64,000 nt of DNA from assembly GCA_024274705.1 (NCBI GenBank), contig JAJSAL010000057.1:1-64000 (forward strand), given 5' to 3'. Source of the stretch: Spirochaetota bacterium (lineage in GTDB: Bacteria > Spirochaetota > Spirochaetia > SPDA01 > JAJSAL01). Below the pieces are notes generated by a model that saw nothing but the letters and a program-made list of their open reading frames with translations, ran no database searches and was not told where the DNA came from. Shown here piece after piece: positions 48,918 through 57,544 of the stretch. How positions within the stretch are numbered: the first letter of the stretch is position 1; the number at the start of each line of letters is the position of its first letter. The translations under genes were made by a program, and so were the position numbers.

Positions 48918-50072
48918 ATGCAGTATTTCACGGAACAGGCTCTGACAAACAGAGAAGTGCTGGACAAGATAAAGGTAAAATATGGGGAACAGGCTCGAAT
49001 TCTGAATAAAAAAAGCGTTATGATCGGCGGCTTTCTCGGTATATTCGCTAAAGAAGGGATCGAGATGTCAGGGTATGTCCCCCAGGACCAGCCGAAGAGA
49101 CAAATCCTGAACCTGGAAGAGGAAAAAAGGAAAATTCTCGAGAGTGTGAATAAGGACAGCGCCCTTCAAGTTGTACTGAAGGAGATAAAAGAGATAAAAG
49201 CGAGTATCAGCAGCAGTAACGGTTCAGGGAAGAAGGAAGAACACTCTACGATAACGAAGATACAGCACATACTGACGGAAAACGATTTCTCTTTTCCTTA
49301 TATTTCAAACATCATCGACACCATCAAGAGAGACTGTACCCTGGAAGAATTGGATAACTTCGGGGCGGTACAGAATAAAGTTGCTGAACTGATCGGTGAG
49401 AATATTGCTGTTTATCGGGACGAACCTCTCGGAAACCCGGGTATTTTCATATTGGTGGGACCCACCGGTGTGGGAAAGACAACAACTATCGCTAAGCTGG
49501 CAGCCATGTACGGTGTAGGAACAGCGGACAGGAAACCGGTGAGTGTACGCATGCTCACTGCGGATAATTACCGGATAGGGGCAAAAAAGCAGATAGAAAC
49601 CTATGGTGAAATTATGGGAATTCCCGTGGCCTGTATCGAAACAAGTCAGGATTTAAAGAAAAAAATTGCTTTATTCAGTGAAGCGGACTTGATACTGCTG
49701 GATACTATCGGTAAAAGTCCTAAAGATTTTGTGAAGCTGGCTGAAATGAGGGAACTTATAGACAGTTGTATAGGTTCTTCCACGACCCATCTTGCGGTAA
49801 GTGCTACAACCAAGACTTCCGACCTTTTCGAAATACTGCAGCAGTTCGAGTCCTTTAATTATGCCTCTGTGGTACTCACAAAACTTGATGAAACCATGAG
49901 GGTCGGGAACATAATAAGTGTTTTCTCAGAAAAAAATAAGCCGATATCTTATATAACAGATGGTCAGGGTGTCCCCCAAGACATCGAGAAAGCCACAGCG
50001 TACCGATTACTGAAACATATTTCCGGGCTTACCTTCGATCGGGATAAATTGGAGCAAAAATTCGGAGGATGA
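48918..50072 (+). CDS. flhF: Flagellar GTPase FlhF
   Basis: [65 protein letters not shown]. Confidence 0.94.
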   Translation: MQYFTEQALTNREVLDKIKVKYGEQARILNKKSVMIGGFLGIFAKEGIEMSGYVPQDQPKRQILNLEEEKRKILESVNKDSALQVVLKEIKEIKASISSSNGSGKKEEHSTITKIQHILTENDFSFPYISNIIDTIKRDCTLEELDNFGAVQNKVAELIGENIAVYRDEPLGNPGIFILVGPTGVGKTTTIAKLAAMYGVGTADRKPVSVRMLTADNYRIGAKKQIETYGEIMGIPVACIETSQDLKKKIALFSEADLILLDTIGKSPKDFVKLAEMRELIDSCIGSSTTHLAVSATTKTSDLFEILQQFESFNYASVVLTKLDETMRVGNIISVFSEKNKPISYITDGQGVPQDIEKATAYRLLKHISGLTFDRDKLEQKFGG

Positions 50073-50078
50073 CAGGAT

Positions 50079-50948
50079 ATGGCAGATCAGGCTGAACAAT
50101 TACGGGAATTGATGCGGAAAAAAAATAACTCTGTGGATAATGCGAAAAAAACACGGGTCCTGGCAATATCCAGCGGGAAAGGGGGTGTCGGTAAGACAAA
50201 TTTGTCGATTAATCTGGCTTTAGCATACGCTCAGATGGGGAAAAAGGTGATTGTCATGGATGCCGATCTGGGTCTTGCGAATGTCAACGTGGTTCTCGGG
50301 GTTATCCCAAAGTATAATCTTTATCACCTGATACGGAAACAGAAAACCATGAGGGAAATCATCCTCAACACCAGCTACGGTATCCAGATAGTGGCTGGCG
50401 CTTCAGGATTTTCTCAAATAGCCAATCTGACTGAGGATGAACGGAATAATTTCATCTTCGAGCTTTCTGAACTTGCAATGGCCGATATTCTCATCATCGA
50501 TACCGGCGCAGGTGTATCAAACAATGTTCTTTCTTTTATTGCAGCGGCGGATGACGCGCTCATCGTAACCACGCCGGAACCAACGGCAATTACCGATGCC
50601 TATGGAATCATCAAGATTATTGCAACCGAGATCGATAACCTGAATCTTGGTCTTAAACTGGTGGTTAACAGGGTTAAATCAGCTTCGGAAGGGAAAAAAG
50701 TGGCACAGCGTGTGATAAACATTGCAGGTCAGTTTCTGAATGTTAAAGTGGATTATCTTGGTTTCATCTATGACGATCCTGCTGTGCAGGCTTCAGTGAT
50801 CAAACAGAAACCGTTTCTCATTAACGATCCGAAAGGCAAAGCTTCGATCTGTGTGAAACATATATCCAGCCGGTTGGAACATGTAGAATACAAAGAAGGA
50901 AGCGGAATTACGCGGTTTTTACGCCGGTTGATGGGGAGAATGGGATAA
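50079..50948 (+). CDS. flhG: MinD-like ATPase FlhG/FleN
   Basis: VLAISSGKGGVGKTNLSINLALAYAQMGKKVIVMDADLGLANVNV. Confidence 0.93.
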   Translation: MADQAEQLRELMRKKNNSVDNAKKTRVLAISSGKGGVGKTNLSINLALAYAQMGKKVIVMDADLGLANVNVVLGVIPKYNLYHLIRKQKTMREIILNTSYGIQIVAGASGFSQIANLTEDERNNFIFELSELAMADILIIDTGAGVSNNVLSFIAAADDALIVTTPEPTAITDAYGIIKIIATEIDNLNLGLKLVVNRVKSASEGKKVAQRVINIAGQFLNVKVDYLGFIYDDPAVQASVIKQKPFLINDPKGKASICVKHISSRLEHVEYKEGSGITRFLRRLMGRMG

Positions 50949-51009
50949 CTTGACGGCAGCTTTTTTTTACCATACTCTTGTGGGAACGGATATTGATGAG
51001 GAGTAAGGT

Positions 51010-51651
51010 GTGACTAACTGGAAAATTCCAGCAGGATTTACCGGTTTTGCAATTCTCGTTGCTTTTATTTCAGGAGCAGTAGGAGGAGTACCATTGAGTA
51101 CGATGCTCTTGAGGGCAATCTTAAGCGGTGTAATTTTCGGCGGTATCGGTTACGGTATCCTTTTTCTGCTCAAGGTCAGTTTACCGGAACTCTATTCACT
51201 GCTCTCACCCGGGGCGAAAGGGAATCCCATGAGTGAAGGAGTGGATATCGTTATTTCTGATGATTCTGTGGAAGCTTCACCCCCGGAACCTTCGGTTGAA
51301 GAGGTGGCTGATTCGCTTTTAGCTAATAATGCAGAAGAAGACGCCCATCCCGCCTCTTCTGCGCCGGATGAACTGGTCGAAGAAGTGGAAGAGATGAGTA
51401 GTAATGCAGTTTCAGATTCCGGAGATAAAAAAACACCGGTGGAAGTGGAAGGGTTTTCATCAGCGGATGATGATGGTGCTTATTCCGAATTAGGAACTAT
51501 CGACGAGACCTTTGATAAGTTCGGAAACACCGGTGGATTATCCGATATATCGTCTTCCGAAGTAGATACGGTACAGGTGCTTGGAAATTTTCAGGATCCT
51601 AAAGATGTTGCTAAGGCAGTGCAGACAATGATGAAAAAAGATGAACAATAA
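51010..51651 (+). CDS. Hypothetical membrane protein with acidic cytosolic tail
   Basis: Two hydrophobic segments then D/E/S-rich tail; between flhG and fliA. Confidence 0.6.
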   Translation: MTNWKIPAGFTGFAILVAFISGAVGGVPLSTMLLRAILSGVIFGGIGYGILFLLKVSLPELYSLLSPGAKGNPMSEGVDIVISDDSVEASPPEPSVEEVADSLLANNAEEDAHPASSAPDELVEEVEEMSSNAVSDSGDKKTPVEVEGFSSADDDGAYSELGTIDETFDKFGNTGGLSDISSSEVDTVQVLGNFQDPKDVAKAVQTMMKKDEQ

Positions 51652-51662
51652 AAGGATATGGC

Positions 51663-52451
51663 ATGCCAAACAAAGAGTATGATGAGAAATCTGAACACGA
51701 ATTATGGATACTCTATAAGAAATCAAGGGACCCCGTAATCCGTGACAGATTTGTAAAGCAATATGCTCCTCTGGTGAAATATGTTGCAGGAAAAGTTGCC
51801 ATAGGAATGCCTCATAACGTAGAATTTGATGACCTGGTAGGGTATGGTGTGTTCGGATTGTTTGATGCTATTGAAAAATTTGATCCTGATAAACATGTCA
51901 AGTTTAAAACGTACGCGGTAACCCGTATCCGGGGTGCAGTTTTTGATGAACTTCGTTCTATCGACTGGGTTCCCAGGTCTGTGCGGCAGAAAACCCGGGA
52001 AATAGAAGATGTTATCAACCGTCTTGAATCCTCCCTTGGAAGATCTGCGTCCGACAAAGAAATTGCCGATGAAATGGGACTTTCGATTCCGGAATTCCAG
52101 AAAGTGATGCTCAAAATCAGCGGAACATCCATCCTCTCTCTCAACGATATCTGGTACACCGGGGAAGACAACGATAAAGTGTCTATCGTTGAGAGCATCG
52201 AATCACCCCAAAGTCTCAACCCGGACACTATTGTTGAAAAAGAAGAGATAAAAAGGGTCATAGTAGAAGCTATAAATGATCTGCCGGAGAAAGAAAAGAA
52301 AGTGTTGGTACTCTATTATTATGAAGATTTGACATTGAAAGAGATCGGACAGGTTCTGGAGGTCACAGAGTCGAGAATTTCTCAGCTCCACACGAAAGCG
52401 ATTATGCGCCTTCGGTCAAAACTAACGAATATAAAAAAGGGTATTATGTAG
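51663..52451 (+). CDS. fliA: RNA polymerase sigma factor FliA/WhiG
   Basis: [91 protein letters not shown]. Confidence 0.96.
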   Translation: MPNKEYDEKSEHELWILYKKSRDPVIRDRFVKQYAPLVKYVAGKVAIGMPHNVEFDDLVGYGVFGLFDAIEKFDPDKHVKFKTYAVTRIRGAVFDELRSIDWVPRSVRQKTREIEDVINRLESSLGRSASDKEIADEMGLSIPEFQKVMLKISGTSILSLNDIWYTGEDNDKVSIVESIESPQSLNPDTIVEKEEIKRVIVEAINDLPEKEKKVLVLYYYEDLTLKEIGQVLEVTESRISQLHTKAIMRLRSKLTNIKKGIM

Positions 52452-52453
52452 AG

Positions 52454-54400
52454 ATGGTAACCCTGGTACAGTTACGCGAGTATATGAGGAAGCAGGCCGA
52501 AGCTGATCGGGCGAAAAAGTCAGTTCAGGTCAAAGGGGCAACTATCGATGAAGCTCTTGCTCAGGCTTCTATCGAACTCGGGCTTCCTATAAAAAAGCTT
52601 GAATATGAAGTACTGGAAAATGGGAGCAGGGGAAACTTCGGGATAGGAAAAAAAGATTGTATTCTCATAGCCTATCCTCTGATTGAACAAGAGGATATAT
52701 CCTCCTTCGAAGAAAGTCTTGGATTCGACGCTGGTTTTGAGCATGACGAAGATGTCGTTATCGATGCAGACAGTGAGGTAATTGTCCGTTTGGCTCCTGA
52801 AGGTGCTTTCCTTATAGTAACGCCGCCGGTAGGAAAGGGAAAGAAAGCTACAAAAAAAATGGCCATGGACGAGCTGAAAAGGCGCGGTGTTGAACGAATC
52901 GATGAGCTCATGGTCTCTAATGTGGTTAAACAGGCTGACGGCGAATCTGTTCGTGTCGGCGATTTCGATTACAATCCGGTGAATGACGCCATCATGGCTG
53001 TGGAAATCGTAGATTTCGAGATGGCCGCTAAAATTGAGATCCAGCCGCCGGGCAGAGGGGGGGCCGACCTCTCTTTTGACGCAATGATTTCCTTTCTTAA
53101 AAATAATTCCGTCGTCCATGGTATCAAGGAAGAAATACTGGAAAAACTCCAGGACAACCCCATCTACGGTGAGTCGATTACCGTCGCCGAAGGTACGAAG
53201 CCTAACAATGGTGACGATGCGAAGATCATGTATAACTTCGACACGGAACAGAATAAAGTGCACATCAAGGAAACAGACGGGAAAGTCGATTTTAAAGAGT
53301 TAAACCTTATTCAGAACGTCGTGGAAGGTCAAATTCTGGCAAAGAAGGTACCGGCCCAGCCGGGAACACCAGGGAGGACCGTAACGGGAAAACTGCTTCC
53401 GGCAAAAGAAGGGCAGGACGTGGAAATCGGCGTTGGCAAGAATGTGAAATTGTCCGATGACGGGATGACTCTTACTGCGACCTGCAACGGACAGGTGCTG
53501 CTGCTCAACGACAAGGTGAACGTTGAACCTCTTTACGTTGTTGAGGGCGATATCAATATGAAGGTGGGGAATATCGTTCATCTGGGTACAGTTATCGTCA
53601 AAGGCAATGTTGCCGACGGTTTTAAAGTCAAAGCATCCGGCAATATCGAAATCATGGGGACAGTAGGGAAGTGTGTTCTCGATGCGGAAGGGGACATCAT
53701 CGTACACCAGGGTATTACCGGAAAATCCGGAGGACAGATCAAATCCGGAAAAACGGTATGGTCAAAGTTTATCGAGAACGCTATTGTGGAAGTAGGGGAA
53801 AACGTCGTTGCCAGTGACGGGATAATCAATTCCAGGGTAGATGCCAATCGAAAAATCGTCTGCCTCGGGAGAGGAAAGAGAGCGAAAATTGTGGGAGGAC
53901 ACCTGCGGGCTGCCGAGGAGATCATTGCGGAATCTTTCGGTTCAACCGCCGGATCTGAAACGATCCTTGAAGTCGGATACGATCCGAAGACTAAAGAGCG
54001 TCTGGCCCAGCTGGAGGAAAAACAGGAAGTACACACCGATAAGCTGGAAGAGATCAATCTCAATATTTCCACCCTGGCAAAATTGAAAAAAGCAAAAAAG
54101 AAACTGCCGGAAGAAAAAGAACAGTATCTCCGGGAACTGGTAGGGGAAAAGACTGAAATTGAGAGTGAACTCGCATCGTTAAAGGATGAAATAGAGAAAA
54201 TACAGGAATACCTGGCTTCTTTGAAATATAAAGGCAAGATTTCCGCCGCTAAACAGGTGTTTCCGGGAGTCAAAATATTTATCAAAGATGCAATGCTGGA
54301 GGTAAGAAACGAGTTTAAAAATGTAACTTTTGTGAATGAAAAAAATGTAGTTAAAGTGACAAAATACGAACAACCTGACGAGGATTATTCTCGAAAGTAG
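52454..54400 (+). CDS. DUF342/FapA-family protein with N-terminal Jag-N-like domain
   Basis: GATIDEALAQASIELGLPIKKLEYEVLENGSRGNFGIGKKD; LILAKKVPAQPGTPGRTVTGK-type FapA core; coiled-coil C-terminus. Confidence 0.85.
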   Translation: MVTLVQLREYMRKQAEADRAKKSVQVKGATIDEALAQASIELGLPIKKLEYEVLENGSRGNFGIGKKDCILIAYPLIEQEDISSFEESLGFDAGFEHDEDVVIDADSEVIVRLAPEGAFLIVTPPVGKGKKATKKMAMDELKRRGVERIDELMVSNVVKQADGESVRVGDFDYNPVNDAIMAVEIVDFEMAAKIEIQPPGRGGADLSFDAMISFLKNNSVVHGIKEEILEKLQDNPIYGESITVAEGTKPNNGDDAKIMYNFDTEQNKVHIKETDGKVDFKELNLIQNVVEGQILAKKVPAQPGTPGRTVTGKLLPAKEGQDVEIGVGKNVKLSDDGMTLTATCNGQVLLLNDKVNVEPLYVVEGDINMKVGNIVHLGTVIVKGNVADGFKVKASGNIEIMGTVGKCVLDAEGDIIVHQGITGKSGGQIKSGKTVWSKFIENAIVEVGENVVASDGIINSRVDANRKIVCLGRGKRAKIVGGHLRAAEEIIAESFGSTAGSETILEVGYDPKTKERLAQLEEKQEVHTDKLEEINLNISTLAKLKKAKKKLPEEKEQYLRELVGEKTEIESELASLKDEIEKIQEYLASLKYKGKISAAKQVFPGVKIFIKDAMLEVRNEFKNVTFVNEKNVVKVTKYEQPDEDYSRK

Positions 54401-54407
54401 GTGAATT

Positions 54408-54743
54408 ATGGCTATACAGCCGATAGATATACAGACCCTTTTTGCGAAACTGAATCAGGTGAGTAAAGAACAGGCGGAGTTGAAGGATATATCCGATCAG
54501 CATCAGGCTCTTCAAAACAGTGAGATTGTGAAACAGGCGGATAAAAAAAGTCATACGGTAATGGAAACAGAAGGGCTTGCTGATGGTCCTGATAAAACAG
54601 ATGAGGATGGTCGGAAAAAGCAGGAAGCCGAAACATCTCCGGAAGCAGCCGTTGCTGAAGAGAAAAAGGACGGTAATAAGGAAAAAGACAAACCCTACTT
54701 CCAGGACCCTGATCTTGGACATCACGTTGACTTAACCGGTTAG
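54408..54743 (+). CDS. Hypothetical small charged protein
   Basis: 111 aa ORF in tight operon spacing; no family recognised. Confidence 0.55.
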   Translation: MAIQPIDIQTLFAKLNQVSKEQAELKDISDQHQALQNSEIVKQADKKSHTVMETEGLADGPDKTDEDGRKKQEAETSPEAAVAEEKKDGNKEKDKPYFQDPDLGHHVDLTG

Positions 54744-54748
54744 GATGT

Positions 54749-55231
54749 ATGGGGGATTTTTTTATCGTCCTTAGTATCAATGTGAGTATTCTTTTCCTGA
54801 TGTTTCTGTATTTCAGGGGAAGACTCGTGCGGTTTGTAAAATCAAATCTCGTACTCGATCAGATACGGGAAGAAGTTGATATGATGATCATAGAAATGAA
54901 CCAGACCACCAACAGGAATATAGGACTTATTGAAGAGAGACTGCAATACTTAAGCGAGCTTACTGCCAAGGCGGATAAAAGCATACTGCAGCTTAGTAGA
55001 ACGGTAGAGCAGAAAAAAAAAGAAGTTCTTGTCTACAATGATCTTAAGAAACGGGCACCCATGGTACATCAGGATAGTGTTCAGGATTTTCCGTTGGAAC
55101 TGACGTTAAACCAGCGGGTACTGCAGATGTATAAAGATGGGATTTCAAAAGAAAAGATAGCCCACAACATCGATAAAACCTTAGGAGAAGTGGACCTGAT
55201 CCTCTCTCTGGAACTCCGGAAGGAGGTGTAA
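54749..55231 (+). CDS. Hypothetical membrane-anchored protein with C-terminal HTH-like segment
   Basis: N-terminal TM, coiled coil, LTLNQRVLQMYKDGISKEKIAHNIDKTLGEVDLILSL. Confidence 0.6.
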   Translation: MGDFFIVLSINVSILFLMFLYFRGRLVRFVKSNLVLDQIREEVDMMIIEMNQTTNRNIGLIEERLQYLSELTAKADKSILQLSRTVEQKKKEVLVYNDLKKRAPMVHQDSVQDFPLELTLNQRVLQMYKDGISKEKIAHNIDKTLGEVDLILSLELRKEV

Positions 55232-56934
55232 TGGCACCTTTGATCGGTATTGATCTTGGTACAACGAATAGTGTTGCTGCCTTTATGGATAACGGCGCTC
55301 CGAGAATTATCCCCAACAACAGGGGAAATCTGCTTACACCTTCAGTTGTTGCATTCACAAAGGAAGGCGAAATTCTGGTAGGAGAATCTGCAAAAAACCA
55401 GGCAGTAATCAATGCGGACAGGACGGTAAGGCTGGTCAAGCGTTTCATTGGAACCGGTAAGACCATAACCGTCAGCGGTAAAAGGTATACTCCCGAATAT
55501 ATCAGTTCCCTTATTTTAAAAAAAATGAAGGATGATGCGGAGACCTTTCTCGGAGAAGAGGTAAAGGACGTTGTGGTTTCCATTCCGGCTCATTTCAATG
55601 AGCATCAGCGCCGGGGTACCAAGAAGGCGGGCTCCCTGGCAGGATTAAGAGTGCGAAGTCTCATCAATGAGCCGACTGCAGCCGCCCTTGCATACGCTGT
55701 GGGAGGAGAAGCATCGAGCAACATCCTGGTATATGATTTCGGCGGCGGTACCTTCGATTCTACTCTGCTTCGCAGAGAAGGCAAGACGTTTCATGTACTC
55801 TCAACAAACGGTGATGGATTTCTCGGCGGGAGTAACTTTGATGAGGTGCTTGTTCAGAAGGCGGCAGAATGGTTCAAAATAAACGATGGAATAGACATAA
55901 GGCAGGATAATATACTGGTCCAGCAGGTAAGAGAGCATGTTGAGAATGCAAAAATCGAACTCTCTTCCAGGGATTCAGCGACAATTGCTCTACCCTTTAT
56001 TTCCATGAAAGGCTCTCCTATGCATCTGAGTTGTACAATAGAGCGAATCGATTTTGAACGGGAAATTGACCGGTTTTTGCGGCAAACCATGGATATAACA
56101 TTGAAAACTGTGAAAGAGGGGGGGTGCACTCCCAAGGATATCAATGTACTGATCTTAGCAGGAGGTTCAAGTCGTATTCCCAGGATATCCAGGTATTTAC
56201 ACGATTACTTTTCCTTGCTGCCTAAATCGAGAATAAACCCGGAAGAGGTAGTTGCTTTGGGAACGGCAGTGCAGGCTTCCATTATCAGTGCTCAGAAAGA
56301 AAGAGAAGGTATACAGTTTCGGGATGTCATGTCCCACTCCCTTGGTGTTGAAGTCGATGACGGACGATGTATCCGGATAGTGGAAAAAAACACGAGGATC
56401 CCGCTGAAGAACAGCAGGATTTTTACCACTGTCGAAAACTTCCAGCGTGTTGTCGAAATTCATGTACTCCAGGGGGAAGATGATCGAGCCTCCAAAAACG
56501 TTTCTCTCGGCCGTTTTACCCTCTCGGGTATAAAAGGCGACCGGAAGGGAAGTCCACATATCGAAGTCCTGTTTTCGGTGGATGAAGATGGGATCGTCAG
56601 CGTGAACGCAGTTGACCGGGATACCCTGGTCAAACAGAGTATTACCCTGTTATCATCGGGACAATCGGAAGAGTCTGCACGGAATGTCCCGGAAATGATC
56701 GAAAGGGTGAATATGCTTAAAAATTCGATAGAACATGCCTTTGCAGGACAGACAAAAAGTCTCCCCCGGGAATTTCAGCAGGAAATAGAGGCGGCGTTGG
56801 AAGGTGCTGACAGAGCGCTTTCGGCACGGGATAAAGGCAAGATCCACGAGTACAGGATCGTACTGGAGGCTCTGGTTGGGGAACTGAGAACAGCACTCCA
56901 CGAGGAAAAAAAGACGGGTTATGAACAGGCTTGA
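55231..56934 (+). CDS. Divergent Hsp70 (DnaK-like) chaperone with short C-terminus
   Basis: LIGIDLGTTNSVAAFMDNG, LVYDFGGGTFDSTLL, LAGGSSRIPRI; 567 aa, no long lid tail. Confidence 0.9.
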   Translation: MAPLIGIDLGTTNSVAAFMDNGAPRIIPNNRGNLLTPSVVAFTKEGEILVGESAKNQAVINADRTVRLVKRFIGTGKTITVSGKRYTPEYISSLILKKMKDDAETFLGEEVKDVVVSIPAHFNEHQRRGTKKAGSLAGLRVRSLINEPTAAALAYAVGGEASSNILVYDFGGGTFDSTLLRREGKTFHVLSTNGDGFLGGSNFDEVLVQKAAEWFKINDGIDIRQDNILVQQVREHVENAKIELSSRDSATIALPFISMKGSPMHLSCTIERIDFEREIDRFLRQTMDITLKTVKEGGCTPKDINVLILAGGSSRIPRISRYLHDYFSLLPKSRINPEEVVALGTAVQASIISAQKEREGIQFRDVMSHSLGVEVDDGRCIRIVEKNTRIPLKNSRIFTTVENFQRVVEIHVLQGEDDRASKNVSLGRFTLSGIKGDRKGSPHIEVLFSVDEDGIVSVNAVDRDTLVKQSITLLSSGQSEESARNVPEMIERVNMLKNSIEHAFAGQTKSLPREFQQEIEAALEGADRALSARDKGKIHEYRIVLEALVGELRTALHEEKKTGYEQA

Positions 56935-57541
56935 GTCATACCTCATTCTTGGACTTCAACCTCTGGCGAGTAAGCACGAAATACGGGATGCATTCCGCAC
57001 ACTGGCGAAACGGCTCCACCCGGACAGTGCCGGAATCAAAGGAAACAGTCATGAGTTCGGCCGTGTTGTATCGGCATATAATGCCCTTACCCGGGAAGCT
57101 CCCGGGCTGGTACATTTTCCTGATCGGCGGCATTACAAATCCAGGCCAAAACCTGCTCCCGGTTTTAATCTCTTTACTCTAGGGAATATAGTTATCCAGG
57201 GTAAAACAAAGGAACAGAGAGTATTTGCTGTCCGATCGCTGGGCAATTCCGGGCAAAAAGGGGCGTATGCGTTTCTCCGGAAGGCACTCTTCGACGAAAA
57301 AGAGCAGGTCGTAATCGAAGCGGTAACCGCAGTAGGCAGGTTGAAGGTCCTGCAGTCTGCCGGGGAATTGAGTTCGGTATTTACCAGGGGCAGTGTCGCG
57401 GTGAAACAGGCCGTTCTCGATGCTGTTGAAAAAGTCGGCTTACGCGGCGGATTCAATAATCTGGTACTCCAGGCAATGGAAGATCCCCACCCGGATATAC
57501 GGAGAAGAGGTCTTAAGCTTTTTCTAAAGAAACAGGAATGA
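56921..57541 (+). CDS. J-domain protein fused to HEAT-like repeats
   Basis: N-terminal J-domain with HPD (AKRLHPDSAG); C-terminal HEAT-like FAVRSLGNSGQKGAYAFLRKALFDEKEQVVIEAVTAVGRL; overlaps hsp70 end. Confidence 0.8.
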   Translation: MNRLESYLILGLQPLASKHEIRDAFRTLAKRLHPDSAGIKGNSHEFGRVVSAYNALTREAPGLVHFPDRRHYKSRPKPAPGFNLFTLGNIVIQGKTKEQRVFAVRSLGNSGQKGAYAFLRKALFDEKEQVVIEAVTAVGRLKVLQSAGELSSVFTRGSVAVKQAVLDAVEKVGLRGGFNNLVLQAMEDPHPDIRRRGLKLFLKKQE

Positions 57542-57544
57542 CAC

